64,000 nt of DNA. Origin: Chromobotia macracanthus (Eukaryota > Chordata > Actinopteri > Cypriniformes > Botiidae). A model generated the notes under the pieces. The model did not search any database. It was not told the origin of the DNA and was given only the letters and a program-made list of their open reading frames with translations. A program made the position numbers and the translations under genes. Every line of letters starts with the position of its first letter. Within the stretch, counting starts at the first letter, position 1. The stretch covers positions 7,501,501-7,565,500 of the forward strand of contig JAZGTH010000007.1 of NCBI GenBank assembly GCA_036877525.1, given 5' to 3'. Shown here one piece after another: positions 21,801 to 36,800 of this stretch.

Positions 21801-24800
21801 CTCAGCGTGTTCAGGAAGGCGAGGTTTTGATAACCCATTCTCATTAACCTGCAAGGCGAACCCTGAGTATGATTCATGACATAACATCCATAATTAAAAA
21901 GGGATTCCAATGGCGCGTGTTAATGAATGCAAACTAAATGCACACCAACTGATAGCATGAACCCAGGGCAAGCCGAATGTTTATCTTCCCGGAACCCAAG
22001 TTCTCAGGTTTGTTGGCAGCATGCGGATGAAAATGCGTCAACTGCACAAAAACATTGAATATTATTCTGAATTGTGATTTGTTTGCATGATTCCCATTAC
22101 AATTTCTGAGGAATTAAAGCTGAAACTATACACCCAGTATACACAGCATGCGTTTGATGTGATATCGCTTGCTTTGAAGTGTAGACAACTTTGTTGATTA
22201 GATACAAAGAATTCAGAATTTGGGTCAATGTGTTTTGAGACATACTGTATGTGACGGGGGCAATTAAGGTCCTCTGTGGTGTAGCTTACTCATTAAGATA
22301 TACTATGCAGAAAAGAGGAAAATTGCCTTCTTTTCTATACAATGAAAGTCAATGGTATTGACTAGTTATCGTGTTCCATGAAAGTAAATCATACAGGTTT
22401 TGAACAACATTAAAAGGAATTAATGACAGAATTTTTATTCATTTTTAGGTGAACTATTCCTTTAAGAAATGACCCTGGTCACACTTCATGTATAATTGCG
22501 TATTGTGGCTCACCTTTGCTGCCACAGGTGTGTGAACACTCCGTCCACGACGACCAGTCAGACAGGATGCAGTTAAAGGGGCAGTGCACCACACAGCTCA
22601 TTGTCAGTCTCCACGGCTGAGGAAGGCCCAGCTAAAACAGTGGGACAGCCATTAACCCCACGCCCCACCACCACACACAATTGCACTGATGAACCAGCCA
22701 TGAGCCAACGTGGGGCTATTACTGTAAAAGCTTCAATGAAATAATCATTTTCTGAATATGGGCTAATACTGTGGGGAGTTAATGGACAGTCATGGTTGAT
22801 TTGAAGTGCATGCAGCTAAAGGACATTATACAATCTCACATTGCTTAATTCCCCCTTAGAGGACACTTATCCAGTGAGGGCAGGATGGGAAATGAAGGTT
22901 ACACAGAGGTTTAGAAAGGTTACCTCCTCACACACGCTCAAATCCACTACTTTCTCATCGCTACGGATGCAATCTAAGAGGCGTGTCCTCCTGCCCTGTC
23001 CGCAGATGGAATGTTCGCTCAGCTGACAGGTGCTCCAGCCTGCTCATAAGCAAAGGATACACAACACACACACACATTCAGGAAACATTATACTACAAGG
23101 GTCATATAAATTTCACATTTCTGTATCTTTTGTACACAACATCTCATTTTATTTTTAAATCTATCTATGGCTAAATTGCATACTATCAATCATATATATG
23201 GAAGCATGTGACATTAAGAGTCATATCATCTCATGATATCATCTCATCTCATCATAACATTGTACTGTTTAAATATGTCTGGAATGTGTACTTAATGAAA
23301 ACATTGTAAATGACCCCTTGTTCTAAGTATTGTCTTATATTATCATTGTAGGACATTCCAATATTGCCATACTGGCTCACTTAGTATGCCACATATTGTA
23401 GAACATACTTTTGGTAGAAACGTGAGTTTGATTCAGCCCAGGTCTATCACATTGGCCTGCATTGCGTTCTAAGCAGAAACAAGTCAGCCACTGTGATGGT
23501 AAAGCAGCTTTATGTCAGTCTTAGAGGAGCAGTATCAGTATTGATATCATCAATGATTTCATGGACCATGTGCAGCAAAAGGCTTATCACTGATCTCATA
23601 TCCCCAAGCCCATTTCCTTCATTAGGGTCTATCTGGAGAATTGCTATCTATCTACAGGAAATAAATATCTCTCTGCTGTACAGAAGGACGTCACATGGGC
23701 GATACCCTATTGAACTTAGTGTGTGTGACATGAAGTGGCTGTACGTGATTGGACCACCTGAAGCAGTGGGATTACAGTAAGTGATTCAGAAGGTCACATT
23801 CCCAATGTAAATGAAGAATAGAGTACAGTGATGTTGTAGAGTGGTCTGAAGAAGAGAAGTGGAGTCTTAAGAAGAGAGGTGGAGTCTGTAGAAAAGAGGA
23901 GTAGTTTAAGGAACAGATGAGGAGTCTGGAGAAGGGAGGAGTCTGGAGAGGAGAGTCTGGTTGTTCTGCATTGGCATGGAGTATGGAGGACAGTATGTTG
24001 CACAAAAAACCTCTTTTGAACTGACATTTACAAATGTTTGAGTGATACGTTTAAATGCACTGTTGAGCTGGATTTGTTATTAGATATGCTGAAGGCAATG
24101 ATTAAGCATGTTCTGCTGGCAAGATTTACATTTTGCTTTGTTAAATACGCCTCATTAAAACTTGCACAAATACTCGAGGGTGATATTTCATAGTTGCTGA
24201 ACTTGAATGGAAGTTAAATTCATCATACAAATACAGAAAATGACTTTACTTTTGTTAAATGCACCATCCAGATTTTATTTATGAATACATTTGCCGTAAG
24301 GTCTTTCACAAAAAGTTTCTCTGTGATTTTCCTCTGGAACCACCAAAACCTGCCCAGATGTCTTATTAAAGAAGGACAAACTCTCCTTTATGTTTGTTTT
24401 TTTCCACAATATCGGCTGTTTATAGTTCTCAAGTGAATCGCCATAATAATAGACACTTTTATAATATTACTGATGCTCATTGATATGGAGTATAATATGG
24501 ATTAAAGGTAACATTTCTATTTCGTGTCAATAAGACAGTACTAATCTCTTACTGATGGGGCAGTGGGGGTGCATTTAACAAATATGAACCCATGTTATAT
24601 GTTCTTATATAAGCAGTGGATTGTGAAGACTGAGAAAGACCCACTGGAGACATTGTAGTGATAATTGAAGCAGGTACTGTTGAGGACACAGGGCTCTGTC
24701 TGGTTACTCTCTGGACACACACTGTCAGCCACCGGGGGGCGCAGCATGTGTCTCGTCCTCAATCTCACAGTGCTGTCGTCACAAGGCTGCAAAAACACAA

Positions 24801-27800
24801 ATAAAACAACAAATTCCTAATGAGCAAATACAGTTCTGTAAGCCAAGCAGCACCAGTGTGCTGTTTCACATTGTTCAAGCGGGTGTCAGCTGCAGTTAGA
24901 GAGCCACATGGTCTTGCAGTGCTAAGTGCACTGTTAGAGGCTGTTAGGCTGCAGGCAGCAACTAATCTACATCTCCATCACTGTCAGACACTAATGAGCC
25001 CTTTTAAACAGCTAGCTGGCCATGTTCGTGTAGCTCACTATTAGAGAGAGTGATTATTATCAGGAACTCCATTCGGCTCTTGCCATAGATCTCCAGCACT
25101 CAGGTTTTTGGGGACATTTGACAATTATGTATAACTAATTAACCAAGCTCAATCACTGAACGGCAATGTTTGACATGTTCGCCGCACCGGCTGAATGCTT
25201 TGACAAGGCGTGGGAACAAACATTTTTTGGAACTGAGACCGAACAAGGTACAATTGCAATCTAATGTGATTAGCAGAGACCAAATTATGCTGAAATGGGT
25301 TGGCAGTCTTGTGTAGGTTGGGCAGAGCTAGGAAATCTCGTCCAGTTTGTTTCTGATTAGCCGACAATGAACTGTGGAGTTGCACTTTAATGAGTCGGCA
25401 GCCTGGTGGCAAACCATATCTAGGGTAACTTTTTATGCACAACATTAATTAGAATAACAAATGCTTCATTACTACCAGATATCCGTCTGCATGCTAATTT
25501 TAGCTGTCTGGGTATTCACCGTTTGAAAATTTGCCGCAGGAACTCTGAAGAACTGTATCAAGATTTGACTTGTGAGTGTTCATGTAAAATATTCAAATGG
25601 ATGCAAAACATCTTGACACTGTTTTATGTCATGGCCATAGCTAAGAAAAAAATCGTGCAAAAAAAACTGGAAACATTTTTCTGTTCTTCTCACAGACGGA
25701 ATTATATGCTAACAAATTCCCAAGGGGAATATTTTTAACGGCTCGTAAACATGACTGCATAATTATCACCTACAAAAGAAAATGTCAACACAGCAATCTT
25801 TACTGAAAATCAATAGCTTATACCAGCAATCGTTTTCAATCTAGTTTATGGAGGTTATTTCTGGCTTAGCCCTGGTCCTGCTGGTCGAACAATACGAACC
25901 TATTAACATACACTGTATGGTGAAATTAGCTGACCAAAGAAAGCTTGCTGATTAAGTACCAGGTATAAATCAAATTCCTAAAAAAAATAGTTTAAACCAG
26001 ACTATGCAGGTTTGCTGATCTTAGGTACTTTAGGCTGGTTAAGTTGGTCTTACCGCCTGACTAGAAGATCCGCTAAAACCAACAAACTAGTTCAGCCTGG
26101 TTTAAGATTTTTCAGCTGGGGTTTTTCAACAGGCAAGCTGTAGACAGCATATGCTGGTCTTTTTTTTAGCAGGTTCACCTCCAAATGTTGCTGAATTTTT
26201 TATTGTACTTTTAGGATATAGCATAAGACAAAAGGACGCCATACCATTGGACAGGTGCTCCACTGACTCCACTGGGACATCACACATTCATTAGGGCACG
26301 GCAACATACAGGTCTGAGCTTGGGGAGGGATTTCATCTTGGTCACAGAATGTCTCGTTCACACTGCTAACCTGATCCCCACTACCACGCCTCACACACCT
26401 GTCACACAGAGAGGAAAACACAATGAGAATGTGGAGGACGAGGGTGGCAGATCGGAACAGGTTGTGGCCCCTAACGAAAGCCATCCCTGATGGGATTGCT
26501 CTGTAAGAACATGCCCTTGCTCACCGGATCTTGCGGCTTTGTACGCCCTCTCCACAGGCTGGAAGCTCGTCCACTGTGTTGATGGTACATACAGACCAGG
26601 GGTCGGTTACCCACTCGTACTGACTGCACTCACTTCGACAGGGTACAGCCTCATACACCTATGGGGGCAAAAAGACATAGATACAGTCAAAATGTAATGA
26701 GCTAAACCAAATTCATTTATCTTTAATTGTTTTAAAATTTGTTTCAAATTTAGGGGAATTCATTTGAATAAGAGAAGACAGATATTTGAACAACAATTAT
26801 TTATATTTATTCTAGTACCTGTTGAGCTTAGTCATGATAGAGACAAACATAAACAAGACCGAAATGAAAAATTAATAAAATCTCTTTAGCATCTCATTGA
26901 TTTCTCTAAGACACCTGAGTCATGTCTGGTCTTCTCAGGTTTTTCTCATGACAAAAAGTACCTTTGTAATCTTGGGTCAAATTAAATATGAACCTACTCT
27001 GAAGTTATAATATCCCTTTTGTTTGGGATTATGGCTAATGATTAGCCTTTTTTTTAGCAGTTTTTTTAGGAGTTTATCAAAACAAATTGTACTGTATGCT
27101 GCATTAATAAATTCAGAAGCCAGTCTGACCATTATACTCTCCTTAAACATAAAAACACAGTAAACAAATGAGAGTAAACATTTATAGCTTCCTCCCTAAG
27201 GGCTCTAGTACACCCTCTCAAAATATCCCATTAGGCTTTGCAGCTGCTACAAGCCCCCACCAGCCCTCTCCTCTCGCCTCCTCTCCTGTGTCACTGAATT
27301 TCCAATTAAAACAATTAAACAATGCTCAAGATGTGAGAAGTGAATGGAAAGATGATGAATGAAATGGCCAATAAATCTTTTGATGCATCATAAAAGCGTA
27401 ATTGCATTAACACAGATAACTATCAAACATGAGGATAACAGGAAATGCAATTGCCACGTTAAAGAAAAAATCATTAATATAGCAATACTCATAAACAGCA
27501 GCAAATGACCATATGTAAAAGCCTTTAATGGGGAAAGTGGGTTTTATAGCATGCCTCACAGTTTTTCCTATAGCCACAATAAATATCCAACCTGCCGTCT
27601 TGACTTTTACAATGCAAAGAAGGTGCTAAGCTACCGCATATTAAAGTTCTCCGCCTGCACTTTAAATAGAACAAATCCAAGGCTCTATACACTCCTCCTT
27701 CACAGCATCTTTCACTCCCTACAGCTCTCAAGTGGAGGTCATTTTTTATGTGAAATGAACCAGCTATGCTGCTCACAGGTCAGCTCCTGTAACCTCTTAG

Positions 27801-30800
27801 AGAATGTAGCTACTCTGAACCGAATAATGAAGTCCCCCGCTTCTACTCAAATGTCAGTCTAAGGGCCCGAGATGACATGAAAATGTACTTCATACTAATT
27901 CAAATCTCAGTCAGCCCGTGATCAGAATAGACTCCCTCTCGATATCTCTCCCTCTCGTTCAAAGGAGGGCCGTGTCTGCAGAGACCACCGGGGGCAGTGG
28001 AGGTTAACAGATGCACAGGGAGAAACACAGAATAAGACACTGACCTGAGCCTTTGTAGATGTCCGTATTAGCAGTGCATGACAAGCAAAAAAGAGAGAAG
28101 AGAAACGATATATATATTAGTTTGGAGCTTTAGCTTTCCCTTCACAGTAGCCTGCAGCTGTTTCAACTAACTCTCCCTTCTGCAGATTATAAAGTACAGA
28201 AGAAATTAAATGTATCCTGTCTGGCTTTGTCTCTGTGTGTGTGTGATTATTTTTATGTGATGGATGAAGATGAAGACAGTAATGACCATGGTAAGTTACT
28301 AGATTGAAAATAAAATTACCTCTCCTCTCCAGATCGCATAAATAGGCAATAGGCTAGAAAATAAAACATGAACAGAAGCTACGCTAGAGGGAAATTAAAT
28401 TAACTGTGATTCCAAAAAGATGTTCCAAAGACTCGTGGGAAAACTAATTAAATCTTTCAAAAAACTTCCATCTTCTCTGTGAGGTGTGGTTCTTTCAGTC
28501 AGCTGATATAGTACAGCGGCCCAGAGAAGCGTTTGAAAACTTCTAGTAATACCTAAAAATTTATGAATGCCATTGCATTAAACAAAATATCAAACCAAGT
28601 GCCATTTCTTGTAAAGAAAAATGTTTTAAAGAAAGCAAAACTGTTGGCTGTGACTAAATTAAAACAATAGATATATTGTTCAAAATTGTGAAGTGAAATG
28701 TCCACAAATAATGTGCACTACACCTGCCGTTACTCTGCTAGAGCCTCATACATCCTTTAATATATAAGTGACCTTAAGATTGCAAAAATGTCTCCGAAAA
28801 GTAAAGTTAATTCTGAGAAGGTTATCAATTGCTAGCAGTATCAATGGTATTTTTAGTATGTGACCAAATGCTGTTTGAATTACAGAACTGAATTTTTCTA
28901 CTTTAAAATTTTTATTTTCACTTAAATTAGATTAGCAAATAGATTTGATATTCAACACAGAAAAGCATACACACATACAAGCATTAAATAAGATAACCTG
29001 CAGTATCTTCTGATGCATTTTCATTATGTAAAGTTTAATTCTTATCACAGTACCAGAATGTCTAGCGACAAAACAGACATATAACTGTCACTGACTTTAG
29101 CAGAGTAAGACAGATCAGAGCTAAAAAATCACATATGTAAACATATTCATGCCATACATGTAATATATGCATGCCCTCACACATGTACACCCACAAACAG
29201 AGCGCTGCAACGTGCGAGCATCTTTTACAGGAGTAGCAAAGACGGCAGAGCGCTAAAGCCTAGCAGGCAACTCTCGACTCTATAAATCTCTTTAAGTGTC
29301 ACAGCTTGACTTAAAACTTCAAACAGATCTGCCCATTACTGTCTCCTGGCCCCTGGAAGACAGACAAAACAATTGGGGTGCATCGAAACGCAGGGAGATA
29401 AACGTTTCCTCTGTGATGTCTTCTAATACACTTAAGATGATGTGATACTGAAATGCTGGACAAAATACAGGAAGAAGAAATGAAAGGTTGTGACTTCAGT
29501 ATGTACCTGTGGGCTGCAATGCTAAATAATACTCAATGGTACACAAATAAATCAGCCTAGTGTACAGTACTCGTGCTTACGTTCCTACACAGACTCCTTC
29601 AGATGCTTTTCAACTGGCAGCTGCCATGTAAAACGTGTCAGTGAGATGTCAGATGAATGACATAAGAGTGTTGTAAAATGTTATTAAAATACTAATTTTT
29701 GTTCACCCACAGCCACATAAATTATTCAAAACTCTGCTGGATATTAAATTGTACTGGTAATTTTCCACTTTTTTACATGGTGTGAATTTTTCCACTGACC
29801 ATTGTTTTTATGCAGAGCTGTTGATATTTCTATCCCTAGTTTCAAGCCTTATTTTTACTTCAGATTTCATCACTTATCAAGATTTTCAGAATTTATTTTG
29901 TATATTAATCAAACCACTTCCTTTTGTTGGTTGGTCTCCACAAGGCAAAATGTAACTTAGGCTTCTATTAACAGTAACTCCCACTTTCTTTGATTTGATT
30001 GGTCACCTCAATCATTTTGACATTGACAAGAGCTTTTAGACTTTGAGGCAACCAGATGAGATGTGTTATCTAGGTGTTGTACAACATTTGCAGCATTAAA
30101 ATACAGTTAGGCCTATTAAGTAATTATTTCATAGGTTTTATTACGCACTATGAATAAAATACAGAGGTCTGGATCTTGAAGACCTCAGTGGTGGGCACAG
30201 TACTGTCCTCCACCACACACACAGTTATTTTGATTATTAATTTTATAATTTTTTCAACCCCTTTACCATAAAGTGCTGGCTTATACATCCTTCGCACTTG
30301 ATTTATCACAATTTCAAACAGCAGCTATTTATTCTAATACACAGACTTTTCATCAGGTTAAGATTCAGAGTTAGATTTAAAAGCACCGCTGACCTTTTTT
30401 CCAGTGAGGGGATTCCATTTCTATCAAATGACAAGTGAACATTCATTATTTATATTATCACACGGTTCTTGTTTCGTTATTCTAATTAGATGATAAAGCG
30501 ATGGCTAACCTTTGTAACACAGCTAAATGCTCCGAGCCATCTGGACTGCAGAAGGAATTTCACAAAGCTGGAGAAATTCCAAGAGCAAATTGAGCACCAG
30601 ACCACCAGGGACCTTCTAAACAATATGCATATTCAGAATGATTGCAGGATTCGGAAGGACATCTCCACCAGCCCGTCAGAGAGAAGCGTGTGAACACCAA
30701 TCATATCGGTTCTTACAGCTTTCCTCTGAAGGAAGACTTCGGCAGACAGCTCAGCCTGTCATTTCTCATACAAATTTACCAGCTTCCAATTAGGTCAACA

Positions 30801-33800
30801 TAATCAGGCTGTGGACAGATCTACTGAGGCAGTCTGTATGCATGCATGATTTTGAATTTATTCTCAAACTTTCAAGCCACTCCTTTGAAACACAGCGAAA
30901 CATTGCACGTTGAAACACAGTGGAATACTACACTCTGGAATTCTACACACTTTCCAGGTTCCTCCAGGTGGACCAAACCCACAATACGTTCATTACTGTA
31001 CGTACATTTGTTCATTAACAAATTCCACCTGTCCTGGTTATATGGAGATATAGATTCTATGATGCTAATGTAATGTATAATCGGCTCACGATAGCAAAAA
31101 ATCTTGAACCTCCTCTTTTTGAAATCATTGTATCATTGTATATATTTCCTTGTTTTTTTCTTTTTCCTCCCTGTAATGCGGCTTTGAGACAATACCACAT
31201 TGTAAAAGCGCTATACAAATAAAGTTGAATTGAATTGAAATATTGATTATAAATCAGTCTAAGTGCAATTCAAGTTCCAAGAAAAAAATAACAGCTCTTG
31301 TGGCATCAAACACATTTGAAGGTGTGTGTGAGAGAGAGAGAGAGAGGGGAGGAGTGGAGAAACGCTGTGGGCTTCTTGTTAATGAAGTGAAGCAGTTTTT
31401 GCCCAAATCAAAACATCAATCTCCACAGAATCCTCCGCTAAACAAAACTCTACGTCAACAACTTGACAGAGAGCATCAAAGCATAACATCTCTTTCGTCT
31501 AGTCATTCCGCGCAAATACATTTTCCCACAGTTGGAAAAGCCAGATTTTCATGCGAAGCATAAATGAAAAACGTATTGATTTTGTTGTATTCAATAAAGG
31601 AAGCCGTGATTGTTTCAGCATGGGGGCAGAGCACTGCAGTTATGGCCGTAACCGGTACACAGAAACATATTTCTCTGAAATGCATTGGAAGAGCGTGACA
31701 CACATCATCTTCTGTAAGTGGCTGATCTCTGCACCAATTACAGAGGTGGCAGTGTGGGAGAGCAGAGCTTTCGTGTGGCTTGCGTCTGCTTGCTTCAGCT
31801 TTCAGCTAACGAAAGAAAATGTCACACACTTTTTAACCCATCATTTTCAAAGCCATCACTTTCCTCAGCCCGCATCAATACACAATTACTATAAGATGAA
31901 TTTTATAATACAGATGAAAGGCAATGAAAGAGTATTGTAATGCAAGGAAATTAAAGAAAAGTAAATGATTGTAAGTTCTTTACTATTCAGAGTAGTTAAG
32001 CTATATACACAATGCTTAAAAAACAGAAAAGCATCACATAACTAACTACATCTATGTCTGTCTGTCCGTCTACTGTATCATCTGTCTTTTTAATATACAG
32101 TGTGTGGATATCACATTTATAAAAAATGAGTGCAGTATTTTTCTAGTTCTAGCAATTTTTTCTAACTTCAATCATAAATTCACTAATAAAAACAAAAAAT
32201 GAAACTAAAAAATACTGTAAATAGCTAAATATAAAATATCAATAAACAGCAGTATTTTGCTACACAACACAAATGTCATGAATAGATTTCTGAACCTATT
32301 TCAGAGTGATTTAAATCAATTAACTTTTTTGTGGTTTAATCTTTATAACAGGTTAGTAGACTAGAGAGTTACAAGAAATATTTAGGAAAACAGAAGGGAA
32401 TTTGGAGATGTTGCATGCTAAACTCAAACCTGCAATCCCACATGAGAACAAAGTCTAGACAGATTTTTTTCCTGTTTCGCATACTAAGGTTTGCTTCACA
32501 ATGCCAACTTGAGGTAAGGTTTTAAAACATTTCTAATTGTAATGCTGTAACAATGCTGAAAGATTAAATCAGCGAGCAGTAGTAGTTTAATGTATCTGTG
32601 AGGTTTTAACAACATACTTTATAATCATGTTTCATACACAGCTGTGGATACAGTCTATAAACAGAACAGCCTCAGAATACAAAATAACATGAAAACACTG
32701 TTTCTGGAAGTCTACTACTGAGGTAAAGACCTGCTTCATTTAAGAGCCATAGGAGAGGCCGAAATGCTTTAGAGGGAGATTGGTTTCTAAGCACAGATTT
32801 ACAGAGGTTGTTAAATTATGCAGGTCTGGTGAACATAGACTCGTCTCATCAGCACAACAGTTTGCCTCAGCGCACATGATGACTACCATATGGTACCCAG
32901 CTCTGGAGGTGGGCAAGAAGAATGTTATTTACACAGCAAGTTAAGCAGCAAGCTCTATACGCTGTGGGTAAAACAGACTTCTAACTGGAGTGCTGCATCT
33001 GTTGCAACTGATAGAAATATCACCGTTCTCCATGGTAACTAATGAGGATCCTGCACATTATAGTTAAAAAACGTAACTAGCAATTCAAATAAAGGACTAT
33101 TTCATGTACATTAATTGAGGCCTTTATTGCCTCTGCATTGTAAAGATGTTCATGATTGATGTGCCACATGAACTGATGAGATTTGTGTATCTTGTTCTAT
33201 TTTCCTTCTATGCCATAAAATTAACACTCACTCACTTAACAGATGCAGAGACTTGCTAACTTTGAGTGACACAATGATCTGTGACACAATGATCTGTGAT
33301 AATTCCCTTGTCAAACAGGATATATATTGTTATTTTGGCTAGGTTTTGAGTGGCATGAGGGTGAGCAGAAATTTCCTGTTTTCCCATGAGATATCCTCTA
33401 AAAAAGCGGGACTGATCAGACTCTTGTTTATCAGGGTGTATGGTACTAGTTAATGAACAGCTCCATTTTCAGGGCAGCAGTGAGACGCATTGAAGGAACA
33501 ACATCTCTCCACATGTCTAACTTCCTCCTGCTCCAGTCACAGCAGATGATCATCAGCACAGGAAGAGAAGGCGAGATAAGAATATCAATCTCATCTCCGT
33601 CAAGTGATTCACTGTGGGGGACAGTGCAAGAAGAAACATCTGGAGAAGGTCACGCATCATTCCATCTCCCATCAACACGGCTGACTGCGAACAATCACAG
33701 GGCAAAGACTCGCTGAGAATCATCACCATTTATCGGCATAATGAGATGGAACATTACATGTCAAGTATGGCACATCAGAAAACACAGGCTGCTCTGGGAT

Positions 33801-36800
33801 TCCTGTAGTTTTGTACCTCCTTCAACTGGCTTGGTGCTAGCAACACTAAGGTCATGGGTTTGATTCTCAGGGATCGTATAGGCTAATAAAATGTCACTTT
33901 GGATAAAACATCTACCAAATGTGGGTGTTCTTGAGGCTTTAATGCACATTGTCAGTAGAAAGAGATGAGAAGAGAGATTAGAAGAGCGGCAAAGTGGCAC
34001 CTGTGTCATGTCCACATACAGCGAGTGTCTCAGACAGACAATCAATAGGTAAGTGGTTGAAAGACAGTGCTGGTCCCGAAGACAGCCAGCTGTTTACTAG
34101 TCCAAGAGGGGAGCTGGAACAATCTAGTGATTGTGACAGGTCTCTCTGAGTCTGTAATACCTGAAAGTCTAAATAATGAATGAATGCAGAGTGCTGCCAT
34201 GCTCTTTGACTCTTACTGCAGAAACCTGCACTGGGGAGAGTGAGAATTGCTTGTTAAAGGCAGAGGGCAGACAGCCAGAGACAGATTATCAAAGACATAT
34301 AACAAGGCAAATCTCACAAGGAACGTGGCGTGTTAACAAAGTTTCTTTACCTACTTGCACTTCTAACAATTTACTTTAAAGAGATCACAACATCAAAGCT
34401 AATCTGAAACATTTGAGCTAGTTGTTGTTGATGTGACAGCATCAAAACCTTTTTTTAAGATGTTGGTAGCACAAATACCCTAATAAATAAAGAATGTTTG
34501 CACTACACTTTGAATATTCCAAGCATGCTATTCGGATCTCTAAACTCTTCCAACCAGGTTATTAGTTGTTCTTAGACCAGTGCCTCCTTGTTTTTGCCTG
34601 CAATCAGTTTGCAATCAAAATTCATACAATTTTAGTATGAAAGCAAACAACTAAATTCTAATTAAACTCCTCTGAGAACTCAGAATCTTCAGAGCTATCT
34701 AGGCTTTGGTGGTGACTTTCTACTGTGCTCGTGAAAAATCTCCACTTCCATGCCTTCACATAGGTGGCCGGGTCACAAACCACCAGCTGTACAGCCCGTC
34801 TGCCATGGCCACAGAGCGACCATTTGCAGAATGTTAACAGTGAGGGTTCATCTCCCCCAAAGATCGGAGGAGGTATTAGCCAAGGCAAACTCTGCTCTCA
34901 GCTGAGGGGTATTTTCAGTCCTGTTAAACAGTGGGTCTATAAAAGATGCCAGTCGGCACTTAACCATCTGTACACATGGCCACAAAAGAATGCATTTGAA
35001 TATTTTTCACGCACACTGTATCATCTGCATACCGACCTCCAGAAACCAGCTTGTCCTCTAAAGCCTATTCCAGCACACACAGCACATTTCTATTATAATT
35101 TTCCTTTAAACATGACCCATCTGGGAGCAAGCTGTCGCAAATATCCTCATAGATGAATGAGCCTTTGTTATGCATTTCTTTTCATTTTCACATTTTTTTG
35201 CTGAGGTACAAGATGAAGTGACATCCAGACATTTCAGGAGACACAACGAAATCCAAATGCAAAACCCAAATTGTTAACGATCAATTAGCTGCTTCTATAA
35301 CTGAGAATAAACAATATGCAGCCAATATGCGCTTTAGTGCGATAAAGACTGAAATGAGGATAGTTAACTTCAGTTGAGAGCTGGAGTTTCATACATGCTC
35401 CAGTAACAACATTTCCCATAACATAGGAGGAGAGGAGATCGCGAGAAGACGGCTAGCGCTAATGGGCATGTTTTCCCATAAAAAGCACAAGTCTACAGCA
35501 ATAAGGAGCAGTATTTACATGGACACTTATTAGCATGTGCCATCTTTCTGTGAGAGAGATTGTGTTTGCTCACACTTCAGCTTGGAGGCTGAAGTAGGTT
35601 TGTTACAAACTGTATTTAATGATGAGGCATGCATTAGTCAGTGAAATGGTAATGAGCTGAATGCTAACCGTACTCAAAATGCAAACTGTATCTTTAGGCT
35701 GCTTAAGTATATTCTTTTGGGGATATTTCAGGCATTCAATAAAAATGGGTATTTTAAATGTCTTAAATGAAACGGTTTATATTAGCGATTATCTAAATCA
35801 TGATTCCCGTGATCATAGACTCTAATGATTCTCATTATTTCATTCTCACTCTCGATTCACCATATGGTGGAGGAAGTCTGCAGGGTACTGCTCTAAGTAC
35901 GATCGTGTTCCCGGTTGGGACTGAGAATCTCACCTGATTCTTCAAGTCTAGTTTGGGGCACGGCCGGCCGCCATTGAACGGCTTTTCGCGTAGCCACTTG
36001 GACCTGATTTTTAGCCCGCTTCCACAGGAGGCGCTGCAGGCTGACCACGCTGACCAATCGCTGAGCTTGCAGTCCAGAGGGCAGGGCATGTGGCAGACCT
36101 CTTCGACCAGACCTGGGGGAGAACATGTTGAGTAATCAGAGTGGCTTCAGCCCTTGCCATTCAGGATCATGCTAACAATTGCCTAGCCTGAGACCTCGAT
36201 CTAATTTACACTGACAGTTCAGGGTGCCCCACAGCTTCCTTTTTGACTAATGACTGCTTGCCCTCCCAGTGGAGGAAGAATTACTTAGCTCTTCTACTGA
36301 GACAGAGAGGGAGGGGCTTGAAAAAGGAAAGATGAACAGGTAGACGCACCTGTTTCGCTGCAGTGGTCTGGGCTAACTAGTTGGTTTTCCTGGTCCAGAC
36401 AGGCAACAGCTCTGTAACGCGCACCCTGTCCACAGTCGCGTGCCTCTCTACGACCTCTCCACCCCTGGAGAGATCCTTGTCCTGGGGCCTCCAACAGGAT
36501 ACAAGATGACCAGTTACCATAGGGCTGAGAAACAAACTCATTACATGGACAAGCCTCAGATGCCACCAGAGGGTACAAGTCTTCTCTCTGACAACGTTCT
36601 TGTTTCCTGCTTCGACCTGAAAATGATAGGAAAATATTACAGTGATGCAGATGAAAGAAAGATAGATGATGGGCAACAAATAACAGAAAGATCAGTTATC
36701 TAAATTTTTCAGTGCCATTCAGATAAAACAGCTCTTTTGCAGCCACAGGGGACTCCAGACTGCACTCTGGGAGCTCATGTGTGTAATATAGCTGTCTTTG

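Larger units (their letters stand above)
26659..35933 (-). other. thsd7b: Long thsd7b intron, window exons 8-9 (9.3 kb)
   Basis: No nested gene found on either strand. It contains a LINE tail (31171-31240), a GA run (31329-31347) and a SINE (33810-33925). The remainder is unremarkable AT-rich sequence. Confidence 0.55.

Noticed and set aside
27968..28008. ccaccgggggcagtgg as a further CTCF motif
   Set aside because: Spacing of the G run and the following GGC step does not fit the consensus.
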